From contig NC_015856.1 in assembly GCF_000221045.1 (NCBI RefSeq), forward strand, positions 2,176,687 through 2,240,686: 64,000 bases of DNA. The letters are read 5' to 3'. Positions within the stretch are counted from its first letter, which is position 1. Each line of letters begins with the position of its first letter. The notes below the pieces were generated by a model. That model was not told the origin of the DNA. It ran no database searches and saw only the letters and a program-made list of their open reading frames with translations. A program made the translations under genes and the position numbers. Source of the DNA: Collimonas fungivorans Ter331 (GTDB lineage Bacteria > Pseudomonadota > Gammaproteobacteria > Burkholderiales > Burkholderiaceae_D). Shown here in pieces: positions 34,358 to 44,673 of this stretch.

Positions 34358-37330
34358 ATGCCACACAACATGCACCTGAATTCTTCGAATAAATTTATTT
34401 CCACCGGTTTAAAGACCCTTACTGCAGCCGTGGTCTCCACGCTGCTGATGGTGTCTAATGTCGACGCCGCCGGACTGGGTAAATTAACCGTGCTGTCCTC
34501 GCTGGGACAACCGTTACGTGCAGAAATTGAGCTTACCTCGGTAAGCGCGGATGAAGCCGGCGGCCTGGTGGCGAAACTGGCCAGTCCGGAAACTTATCAG
34601 CAGGCCAACATCGATTTCAACCCGGCCCTGATGTCTTTGCAATTTACCATCGACCAGCGCAACGGCCGCCGTTTTGTGCGGGTGACATCGACCCAGCCTA
34701 TCAATGAGCCGTTTGTCGACATGCTGATGGAACTGGGCGGCACCAAGGCGCGCCTGGTGCGCGAATACACCTTGCTGCTCGATCCTGCCGGCCAGCGCCA
34801 GGCGCAGCCGGCCCAGATCGCCGCCGCGCCTGCGGCGCCGCGCGCCAGCACAGGAGCGCTCGCCGCTCCTCGTTCGGCCCCGACCCAGGCCCAGACCGGC
34901 CAGGTGCAGTCGCAAGGCGGCGGCGCCTCGACCATCACCGATGCTACCCGTGCCGCAGCCGCCAGGGCAGTCGCCGGCGGCGAGACTGCTCCCGCCAGCA
35001 GCGCAAGCAAGCCGGCGGTTTCAGCTTCAACCTCAAGCCCGACTGGCCAGGCCAAGTCCTCCAGCGCGGCGCCAGCGCCTGCGGGCGGCGATTACCAAGT
35101 CAAGAAGGGCGATACGCTGGCCCGCATCGCCAGCGAAAACCTGCCGGCCGGCATCTCGCTGGACCAGATGCTGGTGGCGTTGTATCGCAGCAACGAAGGC
35201 GCGTTTGTCGGCAAGAACATGAATCGCCTGCGCTCGGGCCAGATCCTGTCGATTCCAGATGCCGACAGCGCGCGCAGCGTCAGCAAGTCGGAAGCCCGCA
35301 ACGTGGTGCTGGCGCAATCGAATGATTTCAAGAGCTATCGCAACAAGCTGGCCGGCATGGTCGAATCGGCCGCGCCAAATGCGGCGGCTGAATCCAGGCA
35401 AAGCAGCGGCGGCAAGATTACCGCCAAGGTGGAAGAGCAAGCCACTCCGGCCAGCGAATCCAAGGACAAGCTGAAACTGTCGCGCGGCGCGGCTGCTGCC
35501 GACGCCAAGGCCGCTGCTGCGGCAGCGACAGAAGAGAAGATCGCCCGGGAAAAAGCGGCCGCCGAAGCGGCATCGCGCGTCAAGGAACTGGAAAAGAATG
35601 TCAGCGATCTGCAAAAGACGCTGGAATTGAAGAACAAGAACCTGGCTGACCTGCAGAACCAGGCTGCCAATGTGAAGCCTGCAGCCCCCGCAGCAGCGCC
35701 TGTGGCGGCAGCACCGGCCGCAGCCGTGCCGGTTACCCCGCCGGCAGCAGTTGCGCCTGCGGCAGCGGTTCCCGTCGTGGCTCCGGCGCCGGCGGCTGCC
35801 GTGCCTGCTGCGGCTGAACCAGCCGCCGCCAGCTCGGCTCCTGCCACCATCGTCGATACGGGCGTCGCCGGCGCTGCGCCGATCGCTGCGGCTCCGGTTG
35901 CCGCCGCGCCGGTTGCAGCCGCACCGGCGCCGGCCAAGCCAAAGGCAGTTGCACCGCCAGAGCCGAGCGTCATCGAAAGCATTACCGAAAATCCATTGCT
36001 GCTGCCGGTTGGCGGCGTCCTGGTAGCTCTGCTGGCCGGTCTCGCCCTGTTCCGCTATCGCCGCAATCGCGCGCGCCAGCAGGCTTTTCTGGACAGCAGC
36101 GGAGCGCCGATGACAAATACGGGCCTGAAGGGTAACTCCCTGTTCGGCTCCACCGGCGGACAAAGCGTCGACACCAAGAACAGCATCTTCAATTCGAATT
36201 TCGTGCCGTCGGTCAGCCACCTCGACACCAATGTCGATCCGGTAGCCGAAGCGGATGTGTACATCGCTTACGGACGCGATGCACAAGCCGAGGAAATCCT
36301 GAAAGAAGCCCTGCGCAACCAGCCAAGCCGCAACGCGATCCGCGTCAAGCTGCTGGAAATCTACGCCAACCGCAAGGATCCGCGCTCGTTTGAAATCCTG
36401 GCCAGCGAGCTGTACAGCCTGACCCGCGGCGAAGGCGAAGACTGGCAGCAGGCTGCCGCACTGGGCCTGAATGTCGATCCGGCCAATCCTCTGTACGGCG
36501 GCGGCAAGCTGCAAGACCAGGTGATCGCCAAGGCGGATGCAATTACCGCGCCGACCCAGCCGATGGACGGCCTCGACTTCAATTCCCTGACCGCGCCGAC
36601 CGAGCCGCACGCTGTTGCGCCGATTCCTGAACTGGTGCACCCGGCCGCGCCGGCCCAGCTGCTGGCGCCGTTGACCGCAACGGAACTGGGCAAGCACGGC
36701 AGCCCAGCAGCCGCGGCGCCAGCGGCTGACATGGATTTCGACCTGGAAGAACTCGGCAGCGAAACTTCCGGCAACCAGAACACCGTGTTGCTGTCGGCTT
36801 CCCACGACGCCGGCAAATCCATGCTCGACGCCCTCGATTTCGAATTGGACCACAAGCCGGCAGCCGCACTTGCAGCCGCACCGAAAGCCGTGGAAAAGAG
36901 CGTGGCGCCAGCAATGACGTTCAGCTCGCTGGAACTGCCGGCAGGCGGACAGCCTTCGAACTACGAACCGGCCCATGCCCATATCGATATCCCGGCAGAA
37001 ACCAAGCCAGCCAAGGCGCCAGTGGCGCCTTCGTATGCCCAGCATGCGGAACCGATGGTGGCGCCGCTGGAATTCAACCTGGCCGGCATGAACCTGGACC
37101 TGGACAGTGCGATCCACGCACATGCGCCAGCCGCCAGCGCAGCGCCGACCGCGGTTGATGCTGCCATATCCTCGACAGCCAATCCTGAAATGGCGACCAA
37201 GCTGGACCTGGCCGTCGCATACAAGGAAATCGGCGACAAGGAAGGTGCACGCGAACTGCTGGAAGAAGTCTTGAAGGGCGGTAGTGCGGAGCAGGTTGAT
37301 GCGGCCAAGTCGTTGCTGACCAAGCTGTAA
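34358..37330 (+). CDS. fimV: FimV/HubP-type polar hub protein
   Basis: About 990 residues from the ATG at 34358. Order of parts: signal peptide, the FimV N-terminal domain (GLGKLTVLSSLGQPLRAEIEL...), an Ala/Pro/Ser linker, a LysM-like domain (YQVKKGDTLARIASENLP), and a coiled coil (RVKELEKNVSDLQKTLELKNKNLADLQ). A Pro/Ala region, one transmembrane helix (LLPVGGVLVALLAGLALFRYRR), an acidic cytosolic segment and a C-terminal FimV TPR motif (MATKLDLAVAYKEIGDKEGARELLEEVL) follow. Family members organise cell poles, type IV pili and type II secretion. An upstream TTG at 34310 is in frame but unlikely. Confidence 0.95.
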   Translation: MPHNMHLNSSNKFISTGLKTLTAAVVSTLLMVSNVDAAGLGKLTVLSSLGQPLRAEIELTSVSADEAGGLVAKLASPETYQQANIDFNPALMSLQFTIDQRNGRRFVRVTSTQPINEPFVDMLMELGGTKARLVREYTLLLDPAGQRQAQPAQIAAAPAAPRASTGALAAPRSAPTQAQTGQVQSQGGGASTITDATRAAAARAVAGGETAPASSASKPAVSASTSSPTGQAKSSSAAPAPAGGDYQVKKGDTLARIASENLPAGISLDQMLVALYRSNEGAFVGKNMNRLRSGQILSIPDADSARSVSKSEARNVVLAQSNDFKSYRNKLAGMVESAAPNAAAESRQSSGGKITAKVEEQATPASESKDKLKLSRGAAAADAKAAAAAATEEKIAREKAAAEAASRVKELEKNVSDLQKTLELKNKNLADLQNQAANVKPAAPAAAPVAAAPAAAVPVTPPAAVAPAAAVPVVAPAPAAAVPAAAEPAAASSAPATIVDTGVAGAAPIAAAPVAAAPVAAAPAPAKPKAVAPPEPSVIESITENPLLLPVGGVLVALLAGLALFRYRRNRARQQAFLDSSGAPMTNTGLKGNSLFGSTGGQSVDTKNSIFNSNFVPSVSHLDTNVDPVAEADVYIAYGRDAQAEEILKEALRNQPSRNAIRVKLLEIYANRKDPRSFEILASELYSLTRGEGEDWQQAAALGLNVDPANPLYGGGKLQDQVIAKADAITAPTQPMDGLDFNSLTAPTEPHAVAPIPELVHPAAPAQLLAPLTATELGKHGSPAAAAPAADMDFDLEELGSETSGNQNTVLLSASHDAGKSMLDALDFELDHKPAAALAAAPKAVEKSVAPAMTFSSLELPAGGQPSNYEPAHAHIDIPAETKPAKAPVAPSYAQHAEPMVAPLEFNLAGMNLDLDSAIHAHAPAASAAPTAVDAAISSTANPEMATKLDLAVAYKEIGDKEGARELLEEVLKGGSAEQVDAAKSLLTKL

Positions 37331-37435
37331 TGTAACGAGGGCCTGTTGCCCTATACAATACCCTTAGCATTTTGCTTTTGACGGGCGCGGCGTTATGCTG
37401 GCGCCCGTTTGCTTTTTTTGAGATTGGAACCGGGT

Positions 37436-38251
37436 TTGAATCCGAATTTGAATCGTATTGTTCTCGGTGTGCAATACGACGGCACACCTTGGCAAGGATG
37501 GCAGACCCAGCCTAGCGGCAAGACCGTGCAGGACAGGCTGGAAGCCGCCTTGCAGAAATTCGCGCAGGGCGCCATCGACACCACGTGCGCCGGCCGTACC
37601 GATTCCGGCGTGCATGCGCTGGAGCAGGTGGTGCATTTCGATACTGCCTTGTCGCGCGAAACATTCTCCTGGGTGCGCGGCCTGAACGCTTTCCTGCCGC
37701 CGTCGATCGCTGTGCGCTGGGCGCATCAGCTGCCTCTGCTTGCCGAAGGTGAAGATCAATTCCACGCGCGCTTCAGCGCCACCGCCCGGACCTATCACTA
37801 CCTCTTGTACAACAACCCGGTCCGTTCGCCGCTGCTGGAAGGCAAGGCCGGCTGGGTGTTCCGGCCGCTGGAGCTGGAGCTGATGCGCCAGGCCGCGGCG
37901 CACCTGGTCGGCACCCACGATTTTTCGGCCTTCCGCGCGGTGGAATGCCAGGCCAAGTCGCCGGTACGCACCATGGAAGAGATCCGCATCGAGCGGCGCG
38001 GCGACCTGATCGTGTTCAGCTTGCGCGCCAACGCTTTCCTGCATCATATGGTGCGCAATATCGTCGGTTCCCTGATCTATGCCGGCAACGCCAGCAAGCC
38101 GCCGGAATGGCTCGCCGAATTGCTGGCCCAGCGCGACCGCGGCCGCGCGGCGCCGACTTTCATGCCGGACGGCCTGTACCTGGCGCAAGTGGCTTATGAT
38201 CCGAAGTGGCGCTTGCCGCAGCAGCCGGCTGGGGTTTTGCCCTGGCTGTAG
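37436..38251 (+). CDS. truA: tRNA pseudouridine(38-40) synthase
   Basis: About 271 residues. The catalytic Asp is in [15 protein letters not shown], and [13 protein letters not shown] and [18 protein letters not shown] are conserved TruA segments. It modifies U38-U40 in tRNA anticodon arms. No ATG exists before the conserved core; the frame opens with a series of TTG codons (37409, 37418, 37424, 37436, 37448). I chose 37436, which has GGAACC about seven bases upstream. The gene follows fimV and precedes trpF. Confidence 0.93.
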   Translation: MNPNLNRIVLGVQYDGTPWQGWQTQPSGKTVQDRLEAALQKFAQGAIDTTCAGRTDSGVHALEQVVHFDTALSRETFSWVRGLNAFLPPSIAVRWAHQLPLLAEGEDQFHARFSATARTYHYLLYNNPVRSPLLEGKAGWVFRPLELELMRQAAAHLVGTHDFSAFRAVECQAKSPVRTMEEIRIERRGDLIVFSLRANAFLHHMVRNIVGSLIYAGNASKPPEWLAELLAQRDRGRAAPTFMPDGLYLAQVAYDPKWRLPQQPAGVLPWL

Positions 38252-38252
38252 G

Positions 38253-38269
38253 GTGGGCACTCTGTGCCC
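38253..38269. repeat. Short hairpin, partial copy of the GGTGGGCAC palindrome
   Basis: TGGGCAC, loop TCT, GTGCCCA, preceded by GTAGGG, directly after the truA stop. It shares the TAGGGTGGGCAC core with the longer hairpin at 19961-19994 and may act as a weak terminator. Confidence 0.6.
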
Positions 38270-38364
38270 AGGCGTGACCTGAATAGGCGTTGCAGGGTTT
38301 TGCTGTCAATTCGCCATGCTTTAAGATGATATATTGCGCTTCCTGATGTTTTTCTGACCAGACC

Positions 38365-39039
38365 ATGAGCCACCGTACCCGAATCAAGATCTGCGGCCTG
38401 ACCCGCGAGCAGGATGTGCAAGCCGCCATTGCGGCGGGCGCCGATGCGCTGGGTTTTGTGTTCTATCCGAAAAGCCCGCGCTACGTCACGCGGCAGCAGG
38501 CTGCCGGCCTGATCGCCAAGGCGCCGCCGTTCGTCACCACGGTCGGCCTGTTTGTCAACGTCGAGCCGGCGCAGCTGCAAGAGATTGTGGCGCAGGCGCC
38601 GGTATCGCTGCTGCAATTCCACGGCGACGAAACCGTGGAGCAGTGCGCGGCGCTGGCGCAGGCGGTAAACCGGCCGTTTATCCGCGCCATGCGCATCGGC
38701 AGTGCTACAACGGCCGCCGATTTGCTAGAATACGCTCAGGCATATCGGAGCAGCAGCCATTTGTTTGCAGGATTGCTGCTTGATACCCTGGTTGAAGCTT
38801 ATGGTGGCAGTGGAAAGGTATTTGATTGGTCTCTCATCCCAAAAGAACTCGCGCCTCAGGTCGTTTTAAGTGGTGGCTTGAGCGTGCACAATGCGACTGA
38901 CGCGGTAAAACGCGTACGTCCCTTTGCGGTCGACATCAGCAGTGGCGTCGAACAAGACAAGGGCATCAAGGACGCCGCCAAGATTCGCGCATTCATTGCC
39001 GCGGTACGGCAGGCGGACGTCGATCCAGCCGGACTCTAG
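38365..39039 (+). CDS. trpF: Phosphoribosylanthranilate isomerase
   Basis: 224 residues. The TIM-barrel PRAI pattern is complete: RIKICGLTREQDVQAA with the catalytic Cys, ALGFVFYPKSPRYV, VGLFVN, LLQFHGDE, GLLLDTLVEAYGGSGKVFDW with the catalytic Asp, and LSGGLSVHN. It isomerises N-(5-phosphoribosyl)anthranilate in tryptophan synthesis. It starts the trpF-trpB-trpA-accD group common in betaproteobacteria. Confidence 0.96.
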   Translation: MSHRTRIKICGLTREQDVQAAIAAGADALGFVFYPKSPRYVTRQQAAGLIAKAPPFVTTVGLFVNVEPAQLQEIVAQAPVSLLQFHGDETVEQCAALAQAVNRPFIRAMRIGSATTAADLLEYAQAYRSSSHLFAGLLLDTLVEAYGGSGKVFDWSLIPKELAPQVVLSGGLSVHNATDAVKRVRPFAVDISSGVEQDKGIKDAAKIRAFIAAVRQADVDPAGL

Positions 39040-39101
39040 CAACAGTTTCGAGGTCCGGCCGGCAAGTCAGACAATACTGAGAGATACCAGAAAGATACGC
39101 C

Positions 39102-40364
39102 ATGAAAGAATTCACACCCCTCGAGCAGTACGCCGAGCGCCAGCCGCTCGCCAATACCACCTTGCGCCAGAGCGCCCAGTACAATCTGCCGGACGCCAAG
39201 GGCCACTTCGGCATGTACGGCGGCAGCTTCGTGTCGGAAACCCTGACGCTGGCGCTAAGCGAACTGCAGCAGGCTTACGCCAAATATCAGAACGAACCGC
39301 AGTTCCTGGCCGAATTCCACAGCGAGCTGAAACATTATGTCGGCCGTCCCAGTCCGATCTATCACGCCAAACGCTGGTCGGAACAGATGGGCGGCGCGCA
39401 GATCTACTTCAAGCGTGAAGACCTGAACCACACCGGCGCCCACAAGATCAACAACGTCATCGGCCAGGCTTTGCTGGCCAAGCGCATGGGCAAGCCGCGC
39501 GTGATCGCCGAAACCGGCGCCGGCCAGCACGGCGTGGCGACAGCTACCATCTGCGCCCGCTTCGGCCTTGAGTGCGTGGTGTACATGGGCAGCGAAGACG
39601 TCAAGCGTCAGATGCAGAACGTGTACCGCATGAACCTGCTGGGCGCCAAGGTGGTGCCGGTCGAATCCGGCTCCAAGACCTTGAAGGATGCGCTCAACGA
39701 AGCCATGCGCGACTGGGTCACCAACGTCGAAGACACGTTCTACATCATCGGCACGGTCGCCGGCCCGCATCCGTATCCGATGATGGTGCGCGATTTCCAG
39801 TCGGTGATCGGCAATGAGTGCCTGGTGCAGATGCCGGAGATGACCGGGCGCCAGCCGGATCACGTGGTCGCCTGCGTCGGCGGCGGCTCGAATGCGATGG
39901 GGATTTTTTATCCCTATATCAATCATCACGACGTCGCCCTGGTCGGGGTCGAAGCTGCCGGCGAAGGCCTGGCCAGCGGCAAGCACTCGGCTTCGCTGAC
40001 GCTCGGCTCGCCCGGCGTGCTGCATGGCAACCGCACCTACCTGCTGCAAGACGCCAACGGCCAGATCATCGAGACCCATTCGATTTCGGCCGGCCTCGAT
40101 TATCCGGGCGTGGGTCCGGAACACGCATGGCTCAAGGACTGCGGCCGCGCTACCTACGAAACCGTGACCGACGACGAGGCGCTGGCGGCGTTCCATACCT
40201 GTTGCCGCATCGAGGGCATCATCCCGGCGCTAGAATCGAGCCACGCCCTGGCGTATGCGGCCAAGCTGGCGGCAACCTTGCCCAAGGATAAGATTGTCCT
40301 GGCCAATCTGTCGGGTCGCGGCGACAAGGACATGCATACCGTTGCCGAGCGCCTGAAGCTCTAA
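39102..40364 (+). CDS. trpB: Tryptophan synthase beta chain
   Basis: 420 residues of usual TrpB1 length. The PLP lysine is in [26 protein letters not shown] is the substrate loop, and [13 protein letters not shown] binds the cofactor phosphate. It joins indole with serine in the alpha2beta2 complex with TrpA. It begins 62 bp after trpF and is followed by a hairpin before trpA. Confidence 0.97.
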   Translation: MKEFTPLEQYAERQPLANTTLRQSAQYNLPDAKGHFGMYGGSFVSETLTLALSELQQAYAKYQNEPQFLAEFHSELKHYVGRPSPIYHAKRWSEQMGGAQIYFKREDLNHTGAHKINNVIGQALLAKRMGKPRVIAETGAGQHGVATATICARFGLECVVYMGSEDVKRQMQNVYRMNLLGAKVVPVESGSKTLKDALNEAMRDWVTNVEDTFYIIGTVAGPHPYPMMVRDFQSVIGNECLVQMPEMTGRQPDHVVACVGGGSNAMGIFYPYINHHDVALVGVEAAGEGLASGKHSASLTLGSPGVLHGNRTYLLQDANGQIIETHSISAGLDYPGVGPEHAWLKDCGRATYETVTDDEALAAFHTCCRIEGIIPALESSHALAYAAKLAATLPKDKIVLANLSGRGDKDMHTVAERLKL

Positions 40365-40376
40365 AGCAAGCCAAGA

Positions 40377-40399
40377 GCAGGGCGGCGCTCCCGCCCTGC
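40377..40399 (+). other. Hairpin between trpB and trpA
   Basis: GCAGGGCGG, loop CGCTC, CCGCCCTGC: a perfect 9-bp GC-rich stem with no T run. It may stabilise the upstream message or reduce read-through into trpA rather than terminate fully. Confidence 0.6.
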
Positions 40400-40428
40400 A
40401 GTCCTGATCACCTCATTCAATAGATACC

Positions 40429-41226
40429 ATGTCCCGAATCCAGACTACCTTGGCAGCGCTCGCTGCAAACAATAAAAAAGGCTTGATCCCTTTCATTACC
40501 GCCGGCGATCCGGCGCCCGAGTTGACCGTGCCGCTGATGCATGCGCTGGTCAGGGGCGGCGCCGACATCCTCGAGCTGGGCGTGCCGTTTTCCGATCCGA
40601 TGGCAGAAGGCCCGGTGATCCAGCGCGCTTGCGAACGGGCGCTGAAATTCGGCGTCAGCCTGCATGACGTGCTGGCTTATGTGCGCGAATTTCGGCAGAG
40701 CAACAACAGCACGCCGGTGGTGCTGATGGGGTACGCCAATCCGCTGGAACGGATGGGCGTCGATGCATTTATTGCTGCTGCGAAAGAGGCCGGAGTCGAC
40801 GGCAGCATCGTGGTCGACTATCCGCCTGAAGAGTGCGAAGAGTTTGCCGAGAAGATGCAGGCCAACGGCATGGATCCGATTTTCCTGCTGGCGCCGACTT
40901 CGACCGAAGAGCGGATTATGCAGGTGGCCAAGGTCAGCAGCGGATTCACGTATTATGTGTCCTTGAAGGGCGTGACTGGCGCCGCCAACATCGATACCGG
41001 CGAAGTCGCGGCCCGGGTGGCGGCGATCCGCAAACATGTCAAATTGCCAATCGGCGTCGGTTTCGGCATCCGCGATGCGGCCACTGCCAAGGCCGTGGCG
41101 CAAGTGTCGGACGCGGTCGTGATCGGCAGCCGGATCATCCAGGAACTGGAAAATACGCCGCGCGAACAGGCTGTAGCTGCTGTGGAAAGCTTCTTGTCGG
41201 GGATCAGGAAAGCGCTGGACGAGTGA
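40429..41226 (+). CDS. trpA: Tryptophan synthase alpha chain
   Basis: 265 residues. [30 protein letters not shown] with the catalytic Glu, [12 protein letters not shown] with the catalytic Asp and the phosphate-binding [13 protein letters not shown] are intact. It cleaves indole-3-glycerol phosphate and channels indole to TrpB. Confidence 0.97.
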   Translation: MSRIQTTLAALAANNKKGLIPFITAGDPAPELTVPLMHALVRGGADILELGVPFSDPMAEGPVIQRACERALKFGVSLHDVLAYVREFRQSNNSTPVVLMGYANPLERMGVDAFIAAAKEAGVDGSIVVDYPPEECEEFAEKMQANGMDPIFLLAPTSTEERIMQVAKVSSGFTYYVSLKGVTGAANIDTGEVAARVAAIRKHVKLPIGVGFGIRDAATAKAVAQVSDAVVIGSRIIQELENTPREQAVAAVESFLSGIRKALDE

Positions 41227-41340
41227 TTTTTGTATCAAAGTGACAAATATTTCCTGAATCGGCCGGCTTGAATAGCTATTTCGCCGATTTGGGGATGAAG
41301 GTACAATTCGGCAGGAAAAAAATCTGAAGGAGGTCGCTCT

Positions 41341-42213
41341 ATGAGTTGGCTAGAAAAATTACTACCCCCACGTATTCAGCGCAGCGACTCGGCAACCCGT
41401 AAATCGATCCCCGAGGGATTGTGGGTCAAATGCCCGTCGTGCGAAGCGGTTTTGTATCGCACCGACCTGGAGTCGAACATCCATGTTTGCCCGAAGTGCA
41501 ACCATCACATGCGGATACGCGCACGCGAACGCCTGGACGCCTTGCTGGACGCCGGCGGCCGCTATGAGATCGGCCAGGAAACCCTGCCGATCGACACCCT
41601 CAAGTTCAAAGACAGCAAAAAATACCCCGACCGCCTGAAAGCTGCGATGGACGCCACCGGCGAAACCGATGCGCTGGTGGTGCTGGGCGGTTCCATCATG
41701 ACGCTGCCGGTAGTGGTGGCGGCATTCGAGTTTGAATTCATGGGCGGTTCCATGGGTTCGGTGGTGGGCGAGCGTTTTGTGCGCGGCGCCCAGGTGGCGC
41801 TGGAGCAGAAGGTGCCGTTCATCTGCATCACCGCCACTGGCGGCGCGCGCATGCAGGAAGGCTTGCTGTCGCTGATGCAGATGGCCAAGACTACTTCGAT
41901 GCTGACCAAGCTGTCGGAGAAGAAGCTGCCGTTCATCAGCGTCCTGACCGACCCGACCATGGGCGGCGTGTCCGCTTCGTTTGCCTTCATGGGCGACGTC
42001 GTGATCGCCGAACCGAAGGCGCTGATCGGTTTTGCCGGCCCGCGTGTGATCGAGAACACCGTGCGCGAGAAGCTGCCGGAAGGCTTCCAGCGCGCCGAAT
42101 TCCTGGTCACCAAGGGTGCGGTCGACATGATTGTCGACCGCCGCAAGATGCGTGAGGAAATCGCGCGTTTGTTGGCGTTGTTGCAAGACCAGCCAGTCGA
42201 ATCCATCGCTTGA
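41341..42213 (+). CDS. accD: Acetyl-CoA carboxylase carboxyltransferase beta subunit
   Basis: 290 residues with a near-perfect AAGGAGGT ribosome binding site. A Cys4 zinc ribbon ([23 protein letters not shown], residues about 31-53) is followed by the crotonase-like carboxyltransferase fold with [18 protein letters not shown] and [16 protein letters not shown]. It transfers CO2 from carboxybiotin to acetyl-CoA, the first step of fatty acid synthesis. A terminator follows before folC. Confidence 0.96.
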   Translation: MSWLEKLLPPRIQRSDSATRKSIPEGLWVKCPSCEAVLYRTDLESNIHVCPKCNHHMRIRARERLDALLDAGGRYEIGQETLPIDTLKFKDSKKYPDRLKAAMDATGETDALVVLGGSIMTLPVVVAAFEFEFMGGSMGSVVGERFVRGAQVALEQKVPFICITATGGARMQEGLLSLMQMAKTTSMLTKLSEKKLPFISVLTDPTMGGVSASFAFMGDVVIAEPKALIGFAGPRVIENTVREKLPEGFQRAEFLVTKGAVDMIVDRRKMREEIARLLALLQDQPVESIA

Positions 42214-42231
42214 TGTGAATTTCGCCCCTAG

Positions 42232-42266
42232 GGCCTGAACTGTTGCGGTTCAGGCCTTTTGTTTTT
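42232..42266 (+). terminator. Rho-independent terminator after accD
   Basis: GGCCTGAAC, loop TGTTGCG, GTTCAGGCC, then TTTTGTTTTT. It lies 19 bp after the accD stop and 15 bp before the folC start, so it should attenuate or separate transcription of the two genes. Confidence 0.85.
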
Positions 42267-42280
42267 AGTTGGATGTCAAA

Positions 42281-43591
42281 ATGTCAAATATTCCCGCCAA
42301 GCCCGTGACGCTTGCCGACTGGCTCTCCCTGCTGGAGTCGCGCCATTTCAAAACCATCGACATGGGCCTGGACCGGGTGGTGCAGGTGAAAGAACGGCTG
42401 CAGCTGCAATTCGACTGTCCGGTGATCATGGTGGCGGGCACCAACGGCAAGGGCTCGACCTGCGCCATGCTGGAGTCGATCCTGCTGCGCGCCGGCTACA
42501 AGGTCGGCCTGTACATCAAGCCGCATTTCCTCGATTTCAACGAACGCGCCCGCATCGGCGGCGAATCGGCCTCGGATGCGGCCCTGATCGCCAGCTTCGA
42601 AGCGGTGGAAGCGCAGCGCGGCGACATTTCCCTGACGTATTTCGAATTCACCACCCTCGCCATCATGCACTTGCTGGCGCAGGCAAAGCTTGACGTGGTG
42701 ATCCTCGAAGTGGGCCTCGGCGGGCGCCTGGACGCGGTCAATATCGTCGATGCCGACGTCGCCATCGTCACCAGCGTCGATATCGACCACGTTGAATACC
42801 TGGGCGACACCCGCGAGAAAATCGGCTTTGAAAAGGCCGGCATCTTCCGCGCCGGCAAAACCGCGGTCTGCAGCGATCCGGTGCCGCCGCAATCCCTGAT
42901 CGACCACGCCAACGCCATCGGCGCCGACCTCTGGCTGCTGGGCCGCGATTTCAACTATACCGGCGACAAGCAGCAGTGGAACTACGGTGGCCGCGGCCAG
43001 CGCCGCAATGCGCTCGGCTATCCCAGCCTGCGCGGCGCCAACCAGCTGCTCAATGCGTCGGCGGCGCTGGCGGCGCTGGAAGCCTTGCGTGACCGCCTGC
43101 CGGTCAGCGCGCAGGAAGTGCGCAGCGGCTTCGTCATGATGGATTTGCCGGGCCGCTTCCAGGTCTTGCCGGGCCAGCCGCTGGTGATCCTGGACGTCGC
43201 CCACAATCCGCATGCGGCGGCCACGCTGGCGCAGAACCTCGACAACATGGGTTTCCATCCCTATACCTATGCCGTGTTCGGCGCCATGCTGGACAAGGAT
43301 ATCGAAGGCATCGTCGCGCAGCTGAAGACGCGCATCGACCACTGGTGTCTGACCTCCTTGCCGCTGCCGCGCGCGGCCAGCGGCGAACAGTTGCAAGAAC
43401 GTTTGCTGGAAGCGGGTGTCCATGCAGAGCCGGGGCCGGATGCGCAAAGCAGCATCCTTTCCTTCGATTCTCCCGAGCTGGCCTATGCAAATGCATTAAG
43501 CAGGGCAGGCGAGAATGATAGAATTGTGGTTTTCGGATCGTTCCTGACCGTGGCTGGCGTAATGGCAGCCAGGAAGTCTGGATTCCACTGA
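42281..43591 (+). CDS. folC: Bifunctional folylpolyglutamate synthase/dihydrofolate synthase
   Basis: 436 residues from the ATG at 42281. The Mur-ligase-like ATP site is VAGTNGKGSTCAML. ISLTYFEFTTLAIMHLLAQ, GLGGRLDAVNIVDAD and TSVDIDHVEYLGDT are conserved, and the C-terminal domain begins near LPGRFQVL...LDVAHNPHAA. It adds glutamates to folates in the cytosol. It stands between accD and the SPOR protein gene, as in related genomes. Confidence 0.95.
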   Translation: MSNIPAKPVTLADWLSLLESRHFKTIDMGLDRVVQVKERLQLQFDCPVIMVAGTNGKGSTCAMLESILLRAGYKVGLYIKPHFLDFNERARIGGESASDAALIASFEAVEAQRGDISLTYFEFTTLAIMHLLAQAKLDVVILEVGLGGRLDAVNIVDADVAIVTSVDIDHVEYLGDTREKIGFEKAGIFRAGKTAVCSDPVPPQSLIDHANAIGADLWLLGRDFNYTGDKQQWNYGGRGQRRNALGYPSLRGANQLLNASAALAALEALRDRLPVSAQEVRSGFVMMDLPGRFQVLPGQPLVILDVAHNPHAAATLAQNLDNMGFHPYTYAVFGAMLDKDIEGIVAQLKTRIDHWCLTSLPLPRAASGEQLQERLLEAGVHAEPGPDAQSSILSFDSPELAYANALSRAGENDRIVVFGSFLTVAGVMAARKSGFH

Positions 43592-43646
43592 CGATTGATC
43601 AGCCTGCGCCTATGGCGCCGGCTCACTAGCTAGCTAAAAATATCGC

Positions 43647-44606
43647 ATGGGTTTGTTCTCTTTTCTTCGCAAAAACAAGCAGCAAACCGACCCTGACCAG
43701 GGTGTTTATCGTTCCAAGGCCGATACCTTCGGTCCCGGCGCCGAGCAGGCCGAACTGCCGCTGCGCAGCCGCAAAGCCAAGGCAGGCAAGGCCGGCAACC
43801 AGTCCAATGAAGCGGTAGATCCGGTCCTGCCGGAAAAGAAGCGCGCCCGGCGCCGCCTGGTGGGAGCAGTTGCCCTGGTGCTGGCGGTCGTCATCATATT
43901 GCCGATGATCCTCGATTCAGAGCCGAAACCGCTGGCTGACGATATTGCGATCCAGATTCCGTCGCGCGACAAGCCGGGCGCTGGCGCCAGCGCCTCGGCC
44001 AGCGCGGCGGCGCCGGTCAGCAATAGCAGCGGTCTCGACCAGCAGGAAGAAATAGTCGATCCGGCCAGCACCCCGGCCATGCCAGCTACGCCGGCCGTGC
44101 CGCCGGCAGCCGTCGCCAGCAAACCGCCGGTCACCGGCAATACGGCCGCGACTACCGCGCCGCCACCCAGAGTAGCTGCAATTGTGCCTCCTGAAGCTGC
44201 GCCAAAGCCGGAACCCAAGCCTGAGCCGAAACCGAAGCCGGAAGCCAAGCCGGAAGCCGCGCCAAAACCGGAATCGAAGCCGGCTCCGGTCGCGGAAAAG
44301 CATGACGATGCAGCGCGCGCGCAGGCAATCCTGGAAGGGCGCGCCGACGCCGCGCCGGCCGCCGCCGACAAGAAACCGGCGAAATACGTGCTGCAGGTCG
44401 CCGCGCTGGCGTCGCAGGACAAGGTCGATGAGCTGCAGGGCAAGCTGAAAGAAGCCGGCATCCGCTCCTATACGCAAAAAGTCCCGACCCAGGCGGGTGA
44501 GCGCATCCGTATCCGTGTCGGCCCGTTCGGCAGCAAGGAAGAGGCTGAAAAGGCCCGCGCCAAACTGGGCAAGCTGGGGCTGAACGGCAGCCTGATCCCT
44601 GGTTGA
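43647..44606 (+). CDS. dedD: SPOR-domain membrane protein (DedD-like)
   Basis: 319 residues. A cytosolic N-terminus rich in Lys precedes one transmembrane helix (LVGAVALVLAVVIILPMIL, about 72-90). A long Pro/Ala/Lys-Glu periplasmic linker (PKPEPKPEPK-type repeats) and a C-terminal SPOR domain (KYVLQVAALASQDKVDELQGKLKEAG ... IRIRVGPFGSKEEAEKARAKLGKLG) follow. SPOR domains bind denuded septal peptidoglycan, so the protein should act in cell division. The symbol rests on position and architecture. Confidence 0.88.
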   Translation: MGLFSFLRKNKQQTDPDQGVYRSKADTFGPGAEQAELPLRSRKAKAGKAGNQSNEAVDPVLPEKKRARRRLVGAVALVLAVVIILPMILDSEPKPLADDIAIQIPSRDKPGAGASASASAAAPVSNSSGLDQQEEIVDPASTPAMPATPAVPPAAVASKPPVTGNTAATTAPPPRVAAIVPPEAAPKPEPKPEPKPKPEAKPEAAPKPESKPAPVAEKHDDAARAQAILEGRADAAPAAADKKPAKYVLQVAALASQDKVDELQGKLKEAGIRSYTQKVPTQAGERIRIRVGPFGSKEEAEKARAKLGKLGLNGSLIPG

Positions 44607-44673
44607 CCGCGGGCGGCTTGATTCGGCCGTATTCGGCGCCATATAGACCACTGACCAGGGAAATACAGGCAGC

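Noticed and set aside
35033-37123. 696-codon minus-strand open frame opposite fimV
   Set aside because: Low-complexity Arg/Gly/Cys-rich translation that mirrors the Ala/Pro-rich fimV frame; no start signal or motif.
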